Source: an uncultured Prevotellaceae bacterium
GTDB lineage: Bacteria; Bacteroidota; Bacteroidia; Bacteroidales; Bacteroidaceae
DNA length: 64,000 nt
Reading direction: 5' to 3'
Assembly (NCBI GenBank): GCA_947168395.1
Contig: CAMVLT010000002.1
Span: 62,001-126,000 of the forward strand
Under the pieces are notes generated by a model that had not been told where the DNA came from, ran no database searches, and worked only from the letters and a program-made list of their open reading frames with translations. Made by a program: the position numbers and the translations under genes. Below, one piece after another: positions 44,195 through 54,500 of this stretch. Each line of letters opens with the position of its first letter. Within the stretch, counting starts at the first letter, position 1.

Positions 44195-46846
44195 ATGAGA
44201 CAAAAGAAAATCTTTTTAATCCTCGCCCTGCTCTGCACCATGGTGCAGGGGACGTGGGCACAAAACTATGACGTGTGGGACGGCGTTTCAGAGCAGAAGC
44301 CTTACTTTTACGCAGAAAGAGACCAAACTACTGGTTTTTATATCGATATCTGGAACGCAGCCCAGATGGCCTACGTTATGAAACATTGGAATGAGGCGGC
44401 GGGCTGGAATTGGCGTAATGGTAAAATTTTTCCAAGGGAAACTTATTTCATATATTATGAAGAGTGTGACATCAACCTGAGAGTCGACCTCGACATGACC
44501 GCCGCGACGTGGACAGCTATACCTGCGTTAAAAAAGAAGTTCGACGGCCAGGGGCACCACATCCGCATCAAGATTGAAGGGAATACCTCCAACTACCAGG
44601 GACTGTTTGCGGATATCTATGCAGACGGCAGGGTGGAGAACCTTCATGTGGACGGCAACATCCACTGCGACAATTCGCGATTGGTGGGCGGTATCGCCGG
44701 CTGCAACCGCGGCACCATCAGCAACTGCTGGGTGAGCGCCGACGTGCGTTCCGACTGGGACGGCATAGCCACATTATCAGCATACGTGGGCGGCATCTGC
44801 GGCGAGAACTACTATGGTAATGTGGAGTACTGTTGCATGACGGGCAACGTGACGAATAAGCGTCACTACGTAGCCGGTATCGCAGGCAGCAACTCATACG
44901 GCACCATCAAGAACTGCACGTTCTACGGCTCTTTGTTCAATAACCCAGATTATAATACGAATGGCAATAAATATGTGGGCTGGAAGTACTCGGAGGAGAA
45001 TTGTTTCGACGGCTTTAATCAGGGCCAATACGATGCCGCTGGAGGCAAAAATATGTACCGCCACGCCCTTATGAACCCCTACACCGTCACCCTCATCACA
45101 GCGGGGGATGGTTCTGCTACGGCAGATTACCGGAGTACGTACCCCGACAAAACCGTCACGCTGAACGTGACATCGGGCATAGTGGACAAAATCACCATTA
45201 CCGATGCCGACGGCAACGATGTCTCACTGAATGGTATGAATTATGGAAGCAGCTATAGTTTCGCCATGCCGCGTCGCAATGTCACCGCCAAGGTGATTTT
45301 TACAGGTGACTGGCCAACACAGGGTGAAGGTACGGAAAGCGACCCCTATATCATCTGCTGTACCGAGGAGTGGGACCGCTTTGCTCACAATGTCAGCATC
45401 GGACGCAACTACAGCGGAAACTACATCAAGTTGACCGAGGACATCAGCGTGACGCAGAAATGCGGCACCATGTCGGACGCAACGCAGAAGTACCCCTTCA
45501 GCGGTATTTTCGACGGCGACGGGCACACCATCACCGCTGCCATAACCGACACCGGCAACCAGGGCACGGCGCTGTTCTGCTACATTAACGGTGCCACCAT
45601 CAAGAACCTGAAGGTGGCGGGCGCCATCACCGGCGACATGCACGCGGCAGCCATCGTGGGCACCTCGGAAGGCACGGGCAACGTGATTGAGGGCTGCGTG
45701 GCCACGGCTAACGTCAGCGGCGGCACCCACATCGGCGGCATCCTGGGCCACGGCACCACCAGCGACATCGCCATCAGCGGCTGTGTCTTCAGCGGCACGA
45801 TGACCGGCGGCGGTGAGGCCAAGGGCGCCCTCTTCGGATGGGGCGACAACGGCGGCGCGAAGAGTGTCACCGACTGCCTCTACGTGATGGCCGACGGTCA
45901 GAACACAACGAATCTCGACCTCGTGCGGCAGTGGGATGGCACCGTCAGCGTGACTAACTGCTACAAGACCAACAACGCCGGTTCCAATGGTAAGTACACC
46001 TACGCCTACACCACCGCTCCTGCCAACCTCGGCGACTTGGTGCAGGACTACGGCATGCTGAAGGCATACGAGAACGGCATCCTCTACAATGGCACATACT
46101 ATGTGGCTCCGGCCACTCTCACTCTGGCCGACAACGCCGACAACAGCACGGCCATCGGCGACGCCAATGGCTACTTGGCCGACGTCACCCTGCAAGGCCG
46201 CACGCTCTACAAGGACGGCTCATGGAACACGCTGTGCCTGCCGTTCAACGTGACGCTCGCAGGCTCGCCGCTTGAAGGAGCTGTGGCCCGTCCGCTCACC
46301 GCAGCCAGTATCAGCGGCACAACGCTGAACCTGACCTTCGGCGATGCCGTCACGACGCTTACGGCCGGTACACCTTATATTATTAAGTGGGCCAGCGGCG
46401 TCAACATCGAGAATCCGGTGTTCTACGGCGTGACCATCGACAAGACCGACCGCAGCTATGACAACGGCCAGAGTGGTGACATCCGCGTCCGTTTCCTCGG
46501 CACGTACAAGAGCACCGCGTTCGACAGCGAGAACAAGAGCATCCTGCTGATGGGCGGCGAGAACATGCTCTTCTATCCCACCAACGGTGCAGGCATCGGC
46601 GCACAGCGTGCCTACTTCAAGATTGGCGACGACGGCGCACTGCCGGCCCGCCGCCTGACGTCGTTCTCCATCGACTTTGGCGACGAGGGCACACTGACAG
46701 GGATTACAGACAGAAATTACGATAATGATAATAATTTCTGTCCTGAGAGTGCTTGGTTCTCGCTCGACGGCCGGAAGCTTGACGGCAAGCCCACGCGCGC
46801 AGGCCTATATATTAATAATGGTAATATAGTCGTAATTAAGCAATAA
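44195..46846 (+). CDS. Giant secreted GLUG-type protein, array copy 1
   Basis: The product is 883 residues with a signal peptide (MRQKKIFLILALLCTMVQGTWA). Two blocks of GLUG-like beta-helix repeats follow: about 130-250 (VGGIAGCNRGTISNCWVSAD, VAGIAGSNSYGTIKNCTFYG) and about 375-600 (FDGDGHTITAAI, IKNLKVAGAITGDMHAAAIV, IGGILGHGTTSDIAISGCVF). Between them lies a repeat-like module (YTVTLITAGDG... MPRRNVTAKVIF). The last 200 residues are a beta domain and sorting tail (SLDGRKLDGKPTRAGLYINN). Predicted to be a surface adhesin or sugar binder. The next lipoprotein starts 12 bases later, so they form a pair. Confidence 0.82.
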   Translation: MRQKKIFLILALLCTMVQGTWAQNYDVWDGVSEQKPYFYAERDQTTGFYIDIWNAAQMAYVMKHWNEAAGWNWRNGKIFPRETYFIYYEECDINLRVDLDMTAATWTAIPALKKKFDGQGHHIRIKIEGNTSNYQGLFADIYADGRVENLHVDGNIHCDNSRLVGGIAGCNRGTISNCWVSADVRSDWDGIATLSAYVGGICGENYYGNVEYCCMTGNVTNKRHYVAGIAGSNSYGTIKNCTFYGSLFNNPDYNTNGNKYVGWKYSEENCFDGFNQGQYDAAGGKNMYRHALMNPYTVTLITAGDGSATADYRSTYPDKTVTLNVTSGIVDKITITDADGNDVSLNGMNYGSSYSFAMPRRNVTAKVIFTGDWPTQGEGTESDPYIICCTEEWDRFAHNVSIGRNYSGNYIKLTEDISVTQKCGTMSDATQKYPFSGIFDGDGHTITAAITDTGNQGTALFCYINGATIKNLKVAGAITGDMHAAAIVGTSEGTGNVIEGCVATANVSGGTHIGGILGHGTTSDIAISGCVFSGTMTGGGEAKGALFGWGDNGGAKSVTDCLYVMADGQNTTNLDLVRQWDGTVSVTNCYKTNNAGSNGKYTYAYTTAPANLGDLVQDYGMLKAYENGILYNGTYYVAPATLTLADNADNSTAIGDANGYLADVTLQGRTLYKDGSWNTLCLPFNVTLAGSPLEGAVARPLTAASISGTTLNLTFGDAVTTLTAGTPYIIKWASGVNIENPVFYGVTIDKTDRSYDNGQSGDIRVRFLGTYKSTAFDSENKSILLMGGENMLFYPTNGAGIGAQRAYFKIGDDGALPARRLTSFSIDFGDEGTLTGITDRNYDNDNNFCPESAWFSLDGRKLDGKPTRAGLYINNGNIVVIKQ

Positions 46847-46858
46847 AAGATAAAGACA

Positions 46859-47476
46859 ATGAAACAGATATTTTTTGCAGTGTTTGCAGCCGCTGTGCTC
46901 CTGATGGGAACGACTGGCTGCTCGAATGAGGACAGTCCGTCACCTATCGACATTGAAGCCCTGGAGCAGAGCCTTATCGGCGTGTGGTGGGACGAGTATC
47001 AATATGCCGACGTCACAGAGACCGGCATACCCTTCAGCCGTGTGCTGCTGGCCGTGATAGCCAATGCCGACCACACGGGCTGCATCTACCTCGGCGCGTT
47101 CAACGACACAAGCGACGAGCCGCTGGCCATCTACGGCGGGCCAAAGGATGCCCCCTTCACATGGCATCTGCTCGCCGACGGCAATATACTGCTTGGCGAT
47201 CCTGTCACAGGTGAGACATACATGTTGGCTCGCACCCGTGCTGCCGGCGGCAGCAGTTATGGCGACAATATGACCGATGTCTCCAAAACGAGCATGACCT
47301 ACACCGACGGCAGTGTGACCGTGACCAACGACGACTATTCCGGTACGCTTGTCAAGGCCGATGCTGTGCAGGCGGCTGACATCGAGAAGACGCTCTCCAA
47401 GCTAACCAACACCAATCTGGGCGGCAACGATGACATCAACATCAGCGACACGCCTCAGAGCATTTGGGGCAGGTAA
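46859..47476 (+). CDS. Small lipoprotein, array copy 1
   Basis: The product is 205 residues. A lipobox TGCS gives Cys21, and the mature part starts SNEDSPSPIDIEALEQSLIG. The body is beta-rich (GVWWDEYQYADVTETG, LLAVIANADHTGCIYLG, MTYTDGSVTVTNDDYSGTLV) and recalls lipocalin-like domains, without proof. It follows adhesin 1 by 12 bases and is repeated, almost unchanged, behind adhesins 2 and 3. This suggests a fixed partner for the large secreted protein, perhaps anchoring or protecting it at the outer membrane. No catalytic motif is seen. Confidence 0.8.
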   Translation: MKQIFFAVFAAAVLLMGTTGCSNEDSPSPIDIEALEQSLIGVWWDEYQYADVTETGIPFSRVLLAVIANADHTGCIYLGAFNDTSDEPLAIYGGPKDAPFTWHLLADGNILLGDPVTGETYMLARTRAAGGSSYGDNMTDVSKTSMTYTDGSVTVTNDDYSGTLVKADAVQAADIEKTLSKLTNTNLGGNDDINISDTPQSIWGR

Positions 47477-47482
47477 ACCATA

Positions 47483-47513
47483 GGCGGCCGGGGGTGCGAC
47501 TCCCCCGCCCGCC
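47483..47513 (+). terminator. GC-rich hairpin between modules 1 and 2
   Basis: GGCGG-C-CGGGGG (47483-47494) pairs with CCCCCG-C-CCGCC (47502-47513 approximately). There is no T tract, so it may attenuate, process or stabilise the mRNA rather than terminate. The same hairpin is at 51495-51525. Confidence 0.55.
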
Positions 47514-47579
47514 ACAAAGATGAAAACAAAAACGGAAATAGTTATAAATATTACATTAACAATTAAGACAAACAACAAC

Positions 47580-50500
47580 ATGAGAAAGAAAAAACTATTA
47601 TTCATGATTGCCCTGCTCTGCGCCGTCGCGCAGGGCGCTTGGGCCGACGACTGTATCTACTGCACGGCCAGTGACGTTGGTCGTGTGGTCTGCACCGACG
47701 GCAGTATCTATGACAATGTATCGGCGGCAGAGGCTGACGGCAAGACGGCTGTGGCCATGATTGCCTACCTCGACACGGAGAACAACCACGGCCTGGCGCT
47801 GGCGCTGGCCGACGAGGGGCAGATGAACTTGAGTACGGCCAAGAGCACCTGCTCTGCCAAGACCCCGACCGTCACCGGCGGCACGTGGAAGCTCCTCACC
47901 GGCGGCACGTGGAAGCTCGCCACCAAGGACGAGTGGGACCTGATGATTACCGCTGCCGGCAGCTACGCCGCCCTGCGCGATGGTTTCAGCAGCGTCGGCG
48001 GCACGAATATGCAGTCGGACGACTACTGGACGTCTTCGGAGAGCGCTCCCGGCATCGCGTGGTTCTACGGCTTCTTATACGGCAACTGGTACAACTGGTT
48101 CTCTAAGGGCGAGAACTACTATGTTCGCGCCTGCCTCGCTTTCGACTTTCCCCCCCTCACCTACCCCGTGCAGATGGCCGACAACTGGAACGTGGTCTAT
48201 TCGAGGACGCAGACCACCTCGGCCAACTGGACGGCGCTGGGCGCGGGCTCCACCACGGGGCGGACGCTGGGCAGCGCAGATGCCGTGACGTACTATTACG
48301 CCTCGGACAACCTCAGCTTCACCAACTCGACCGCGGGCGGCAGCGGCCTGACCATCCAGGGCACGGTGTATCTCTACATCCCCTCGGGCAAGACTGTGAC
48401 CTGCATGGGCCACGATGCCAGCGGGACCACTGGCGGCGGCGCCGGTATTGAACTGACGGCGGGCAACACGCTCTACCTCATCGGCGGCGGCAGGCTCGTC
48501 GCCACAGGCGGCAACGCTGCCAACGGCGGCAACGGCGGCAAAGGAAATGATGCAGAAGTAACTTATGATGAAAGTATCCTCGGTGGCTCAGGCGGCAACG
48601 GTGGCAACGGCGGCGGCGGTGCCGGTGCGGGCATCGGCACACGCGGCGGCAATGGCGGCAGCGGCGGCAGCGGCGGTCAACGCAATGGCTCTTATGGACA
48701 AGAGACTACGCAATATGGCGTTGACGGCAGTGCCGGTACTGCCGGTAGTACCGCTGGCGCCATGGGCACGCTCTATGTTTACCAGGCTTTGGTCCCCACA
48801 GTGAATATCAATGGAGGCAGCAAAGGCTCAAACGGTACTGGTGGCAGTAGAGGTAAAACTGCCTCCCAACACCCTGGCTCAAATGTCTATATGGCATCTG
48901 GCGGTGGCGGCGGCGGTGCCGGCGGTGGCGGCGGCGCAGCCAGCAACATCGGCACCGGTGGCCCCGGTGGCGGCGGTGGCGGCGGCGGTGCCGCCGGCAA
49001 TGTGGCATGGGTCTTGTACTCTGGAACCGGCAACGGTTACTACCACGCAGGAGCTTGCGGCGGCGAAGGCGGTAAAAACGCTGATGGCACAACGGCTCCC
49101 GACGGTGCTAATGTTGTGCTGACCAACCCAAAATATGCGGACATCCAAGGAGGTGGCCTCAGGGATAGTGCTGACGACTATACGGATGATGCTGGCTGGG
49201 AGAATGGAAACGGTAGTCATGACGGCGGTGCGGGCGGCGCAGCAGGTTCTGCCAGCGTCGGCGGCTCCTACGGCACCGTGACGTTGGACTGGACTACGCA
49301 GGGCAAAGGCACCGAGGACGACCCCTACCTCATCAGCAGCACCGACGAATGGAACAATTTTGCCTACAGCGTCAACAACGGCAACAACTACAATGGCCAG
49401 TACGTGAAGCTGACCAATGACATCAGCGTCTCTATTCCGGCGGGCATTCGCAAGAGCGACAGCTACAATTGGCCCTTCAGCGGCACCTTCCTCGGCGACG
49501 GCCACACCATCACCGCCGCACTTGCCATCGACGGCAAGCAGGGCTTGGCCCCCTTCCGCAGTATCAACGGCGCCACCATCCGTGACCTGAAAGTGGCAGG
49601 CACCATCGCCTCCAACCAGCACCACACGGCGGGCCTCGTGGGCTTTGCCTCCGGCACCAACACGATTGAGGACTGCCTGGTCACCGCCACGCTCAACATC
49701 AGCAGCGACTATGCCGGCGGCATCATCGGCCACGGACTGACTTCTGCCACCACCATCCGGGGCTGCGCCTTCACTGGCACCGTCAACGGCGTGGACGGCA
49801 ACCGCAGCAACATCGGCGGCCTCTGGGGCTGGAGCGACAACGCTACGCCCGCCCTCGTGAACTGCCTGGAAGCCGGCACCTACACCAACATCGCGTCCAT
49901 GCACCCCATGGGCTTGCAGGGCACTACGGGCACCATCACCAACTGCTACTACCTGAACCCGCAGGTCGGCGAGCCCCGCAACGCCTGCACCGTCAGCGGT
50001 GCCCGGCAGACCATCGTCGCTGACAGGGCCCCGAACAACCTCGGCACCCTCGTACATGACTACGGCATGGTGAAGGCATACGAGAACGCCATCATCTACG
50101 ACGGCAAGTACTACGCGGTTCCTGCCAGCATCAGTCTGGCCGACAATGCTGACAACACCACGACCATCAGCAATGTCGATGGCTACGTGGCCGACGTGAC
50201 CCTCACAGACCGCACGCTCTATAAGGATGGTAAATGGAACACGCTGTGCCTGCCGTTCAATGTGCCCCTCAGCGGCTCGGTGCTCGACGGCGCAACCGCC
50301 CGTCCGCTCACCGCAGCCAGTATCAGCGGCACAACGCTGAACCTGACGTTCGGCGATGCCGTCACGACGCTTACGGCCGGTACACCTTATATTATTAAGT
50401 GGGCCAGCGGCGTCAACATCGAGAATCCGGTGTTCTACGGCGTGACCATCGACAAGACCGACCGCAGCTATGACAACGGCCAGAGTGGTGACATCCGCGT

Positions 50501-50858
50501 CCGTTTCCTCGGCACGTACAAGAGCACCGCGTTCGACAGCGAGAACAAGAGCATCCTGCTGATGGGCGGCGAGAACATGCTCTTCTATCCCACCAACGGT
50601 GCAGGCATCGGCGCACAGCGTGCCTACTTCAAGATTGGCGACGACGGCGCACTGCCGGCCCGCCGCCTGACGTCGTTCTCCATCGACTTTGGCGACGAGG
50701 GCACACTGACAGGGATTACAGACAGAAATTACGATAATGATAATAATTTCTGTCCTGAGAGTGCTTGGTTCTCGCTCGACGGCCGGAAGCTTGACGGCAA
50801 GCCCACGCGCGCAGGCCTATATATTAATAATGGTAATATAGTCGTAATTAAGCAATAA
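47580..50858 (+). CDS. Giant secreted glycine-rich GLUG-type protein, array copy 2
   Basis: The product is 1092 residues with a signal peptide (MRKKKLLFMIALLCAVAQGAWA). An N-terminal domain (about 25-195: IYCTASDVGRVVCTDGSIYD ... TKDEWDLM ... YWTSSESA ... YYVRACLAF) resembles DUF1566, a C-type-lectin-like fold. A very glycine-rich part follows at about 280-490 (GGNGGNGGGGAGAG, GGGGGGAGGGGGAA), then GLUG repeats (about 575-760), and the same C-terminal beta domain and sorting tail as copy 1. The start at 47580 fits the leader; the upstream ATG at 47520 adds an unlikely extension. It is probably an exposed adhesin, exported by the type IX route. Confidence 0.82.
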   Translation: MRKKKLLFMIALLCAVAQGAWADDCIYCTASDVGRVVCTDGSIYDNVSAAEADGKTAVAMIAYLDTENNHGLALALADEGQMNLSTAKSTCSAKTPTVTGGTWKLLTGGTWKLATKDEWDLMITAAGSYAALRDGFSSVGGTNMQSDDYWTSSESAPGIAWFYGFLYGNWYNWFSKGENYYVRACLAFDFPPLTYPVQMADNWNVVYSRTQTTSANWTALGAGSTTGRTLGSADAVTYYYASDNLSFTNSTAGGSGLTIQGTVYLYIPSGKTVTCMGHDASGTTGGGAGIELTAGNTLYLIGGGRLVATGGNAANGGNGGKGNDAEVTYDESILGGSGGNGGNGGGGAGAGIGTRGGNGGSGGSGGQRNGSYGQETTQYGVDGSAGTAGSTAGAMGTLYVYQALVPTVNINGGSKGSNGTGGSRGKTASQHPGSNVYMASGGGGGGAGGGGGAASNIGTGGPGGGGGGGGAAGNVAWVLYSGTGNGYYHAGACGGEGGKNADGTTAPDGANVVLTNPKYADIQGGGLRDSADDYTDDAGWENGNGSHDGGAGGAAGSASVGGSYGTVTLDWTTQGKGTEDDPYLISSTDEWNNFAYSVNNGNNYNGQYVKLTNDISVSIPAGIRKSDSYNWPFSGTFLGDGHTITAALAIDGKQGLAPFRSINGATIRDLKVAGTIASNQHHTAGLVGFASGTNTIEDCLVTATLNISSDYAGGIIGHGLTSATTIRGCAFTGTVNGVDGNRSNIGGLWGWSDNATPALVNCLEAGTYTNIASMHPMGLQGTTGTITNCYYLNPQVGEPRNACTVSGARQTIVADRAPNNLGTLVHDYGMVKAYENAIIYDGKYYAVPASISLADNADNTTTISNVDGYVADVTLTDRTLYKDGKWNTLCLPFNVPLSGSVLDGATARPLTAASISGTTLNLTFGDAVTTLTAGTPYIIKWASGVNIENPVFYGVTIDKTDRSYDNGQSGDIRVRFLGTYKSTAFDSENKSILLMGGENMLFYPTNGAGIGAQRAYFKIGDDGALPARRLTSFSIDFGDEGTLTGITDRNYDNDNNFCPESAWFSLDGRKLDGKPTRAGLYINNGNIVVIKQ

Positions 50859-50870
50859 AAGATAAAGACA

Positions 50871-51488
50871 ATGAAACAGATATTTTTTGCAGTGTTTGCA
50901 GCCGCTGTGCTCCTGATGGGAACGACTGGCTGCTCGAATGAGGACAGTCCGTCACCTATCGACATTGAAGCCCTGGAGCAGAGCCTTATCGGCGTGTGGT
51001 GGGACGAGTATCAATATGCCGACGTCACAGAGACCGGCATACCCTTCAGCCGTGTGCTGCTGGCCGTGATAGCCAATGCCGACCACACGGGCTGCATCTA
51101 CCTCGGCGTGTTCAACGACACAAGCGACGAGCCGCTGGCCATCTACGGCGGACCAAAGGATGCCCCCTTCACATGGCATCTGCTCGCCGACGGCAATATA
51201 CAGCTTGGCGATCCTGTCACAGGTGAGACATACATGCTGGCTCGCACCCGTGCTGCCGGCGGCAGCAGTTATGGCGACAATATGACCGATGTCTCCAAAA
51301 CGAGCATGACCTACACCGACGGCAGTGTGACCGTGACCAACGACGACTATTCCGGTACGCTTGTCAAGGCCGATGCTGTGCAGGCGGCTGACATCGAGAA
51401 GACGCTCTCCAAGCTAACCAACACCAATCTGGGCGGCAACGATGACATCAACATCAGCGACACGCCTCAGAGCATTTGGGGCAGGTAA
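50871..51488 (+). CDS. Small lipoprotein, array copy 2
   Basis: This 205-residue lipoprotein is nearly identical to copy 1. By eye only two residues differ: GAFND to GVFND, and NILLGD to NIQLGD. Cys21 follows the TTG lipobox. It stands 12 bases after adhesin 2, as in the other modules. The near identity, in contrast to the divergent adhesin N-terminal parts, points to recent duplication or gene conversion of the whole 1.33 kb block in which it lies. Confidence 0.8.
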   Translation: MKQIFFAVFAAAVLLMGTTGCSNEDSPSPIDIEALEQSLIGVWWDEYQYADVTETGIPFSRVLLAVIANADHTGCIYLGVFNDTSDEPLAIYGGPKDAPFTWHLLADGNIQLGDPVTGETYMLARTRAAGGSSYGDNMTDVSKTSMTYTDGSVTVTNDDYSGTLVKADAVQAADIEKTLSKLTNTNLGGNDDINISDTPQSIWGR

Positions 51489-51494
51489 ACCATA

Positions 51495-51525
51495 GGCGGC
51501 CGGGGGTGCGACTCCCCCGCCCGCC
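51495..51525 (+). terminator. GC-rich hairpin between modules 2 and 3
   Basis: Exact copy of the hairpin at 47483-47513, offset by 4012 bases. No T tract. Confidence 0.55.
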
Positions 51526-51591
51526 ACAAAGATGAAAACAAAAACGGAAATAGTTATAAATATTACATTAACAATTAAGACAAGCAACAAC

Positions 51592-54500
51592 ATGAGAAAG
51601 AAAAAACTATTATTCATGATTGCCCTGCTGTGCGCAGTCGTGCAGAGTGTGTGGGCACAAAACGGTATCTATTGTACGGCCAGTGACGTTGGTCGTGTGG
51701 TCTGCACCGATGGCAGTATCTATGACAACGTATCGGCGGCTACGGCTGCTGGCAGTCACGCTGTAGCCAAAATTATCTGGGTTGACGAGAAGAACAAGAA
51801 GGGCCTGGCTCTCAATTTGTGGGATGAAGGAGCAGGCTTTCGCACTGACGGTATCGAGAAATGCAACCAAAGAAACACATCGGTACCCGTCGCTGGTGCA
51901 ACCTGGAAACTGGGCACCAAGGATGAGTGGGATACGATGATTAACGCAGCCGGTGGCTACAAAAACCTGATCAATAGCTTCAGCAGTGTAGGTGGTAATA
52001 ACTTTAATACGCAGTTTACTAATGGTTATTATATCACAAGCTCAGAAATGAATTCTACAAGATATTATTCATACAATTTTCAAGATGGTTCTTGGCATAA
52101 GATAAGTAATACTTATGGAGGTATTATTCGTCCGTGTCTTACATTCAACTTGCTCACCCTCTACACCATCAACACTCAGCAAGATTGGTTTAATTTCTGT
52201 GATAAGGTAAACGGTGGTGATACCTTCAGCGACAAATATGTAAAGATAACGTGTGACGACCACTGGCTCCCAATTGTGAGTGAAATGGCAGGCACTGACG
52301 AGACCCATTCGTTCCAAGGCGTATTCGACGGCAACGGCCATACGATAACCTTCAACGTTACTGTAACCGCCACTGAAGATTATTGTGCCCCGTTCCGCCA
52401 CGTCAAGAATGCCCTCATCAAGAACCTGCGCGTCAACGGACAGATCTATGTCAGTGGAAGGTTCACCGCTGGTATCGTAGCTGCGTCACATGGTAACCTG
52501 ACCATCACCAACTGTCGCAGCTCGGTGGGAATCCACAGCAGCAGGAGCGGCGACTGTACTCATGCCGGATTTGTAGCTTTGCTTAACGGAGCTGACAACG
52601 CCATCACTATTAACAACTGCGTCTTCGACGGCGAGTTTACCACCACCGCCAGCACTGGCAACTGCGGTGGATTCATCGGATGGCCAGTATATAACAGGCC
52701 CACCATCAAGAACTCGATCATGATGCCCGAAAAGGTGGACGCAGGCATGCTGACCAACACCTTCGCCCGTTGGCATGAAGGTTATGAGCCAACTATCACC
52801 GACTGCTACTTCGTCAGTACCGCCAATCTGCCCACCGACCAAGGTACGCAGGCCGACTATGCAACTCTCCCTGAGAACGAAATCTGCAAGCCGATAACAA
52901 CTACCAACCCCGTAGTGAAAACACTTTACTCTGTTGCCTGTACTGTCAGCGGCGTGAAGGATTCCTACAAATTGGATGGTGTCCCCGCCAACATCACGCC
53001 GGCCGTGACCGACCCTAACGGCACGGCGCTCGCCTTAGGCAACGACTTCACTGCCACGCTGAACGGCAACGCAGTGGTGTCGTTCCCCGTCAGCATCTTA
53101 ACAGCGGGCAATTACACGCTTGTCCTCACAGCCGCGGGCGACTATGTCGGCTCGAAGACCTTCAATTTCACCGTGACCGGCACTCTCGGAGGAATGTCGG
53201 AAGACGATGCTTTCATCATCAAAACTGAAGACGACTGGAATGCGTTCGCCAATAATGTCAACAGCGGCACCAACAGCTATACCAGCATGTTCGTGAAGCT
53301 GGATGCCGACATCAGTGTGACGCAGAAGGTGGGCATGGTGTCGGGCTCGACACAGCAGAACGCCTTCAGCGGCACATTCCTTGGCCAAGGCCACACCATC
53401 ACCGCCACGATTGAGGACAACGACAACCAGGGCACAGCCCTCTTCAGCTACATCAACGGTGCTACCATCAAGGACCTGAACGTGGCGGGTACCATCACCT
53501 CTAACAAGAGACATGCTGCAGCCCTCGTGGGCTTCTCGAAAGGCAAGGGCAACAGCATCGAGGACTGTGCGGTGTCGGCTAACGTCAACGGCAACGAGTA
53601 CGTCGGCGGCATCGTGGGACACTCCACTGACAGCGACATCAGCATCAGCGGCTGCGTATTCAGCGGAAAGATGACGGGTGGTGGCAAATGCGCACGTGTA
53701 TTCATCGGCTGGGGTGACAGCGGCACAAGAAACGTCACCGACTGCCTCTACCTGATAGCCGACGGACAGAATACCAGCAATTTTGATCTCGTGAAAGACG
53801 GCGGCACTCTGACCGTCACCAATTGCTACAAGACCACCAGCGCAGGCTCACAAGGCACGCAGGTGTATGCCTCTGTCCCCGAAGGCAAAATCTGCAAGAA
53901 ACAAACCATTTGCAACACTACGTTGTACAACATGACCGAATGCACTGTTAGCGGCATTGCAGCATCCTACAATCTGGGCGATGGTGCCAACGTCACGCCA
54001 GGCGTTAAATACAACAACAACTCCCTCACCTTCGGCACCAACTTCACGGCCACGCTAAACGGTACAGCCGTGACGGAACTTCCCGTCACCATCACAACGA
54101 TAGGCCACAACACGCTCATCCTCACCGGTACAGGCGACTACGTCGGCTCGAAGAGCTACGATATATACTTGCGGCCGGGTAACAATTCCAATATCGAACT
54201 TGCCGACGGCGAAACCTACACAATCACGGAAGACTGTGCAACCGCCTCCGCCACCTACCGCAAGACGCTGAGCTCTGACCGCGTGGGCAAGCACCAGCCA
54301 TGGCTCGTGCCGTTCGACTACACCATCACGGAAAATGACCTGGTGAAGTTCGACTTCTACAAGATCAACATGATTGCCAACGCCCCGAATCCTAAGACGA
54401 ATGCCACCGACGGCATCAGTGTGTACCTGAGGAAGATGAGCGCCAAGGAAGTGCTGCATGCCAACATACCATACGTCTATAGGCCGAAGACAACCGTAGA

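Larger units (their letters stand above)
46286..47617 (+). repeat. Direct repeat unit 1 (near-identical to 50298-51629)
   Basis: This 1332-base block matches 50298-51629 at a fixed offset of 4012 bases, with about six mismatches by eye. It covers the end of adhesin 1, the whole lipoprotein 1, the intergenic hairpin and the leader of adhesin 2. Confidence 0.9.
50298..51629 (+). repeat. Direct repeat unit 2 (near-identical to 46286-47617)
   Basis: Second copy of the 1332-base block, in the same orientation. Recombination between the two units would delete or duplicate 4012 bases, that is one adhesin-lipoprotein module. Confidence 0.9.

Noticed and set aside
47580..50858. Collagen-like or PE_PGRS protein
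   Set aside because: The glycine-rich part has no GXY repeat and no PE domain. It is flanked by GLUG and sorting-tail modules, so it is treated as a segment of the adhesin.
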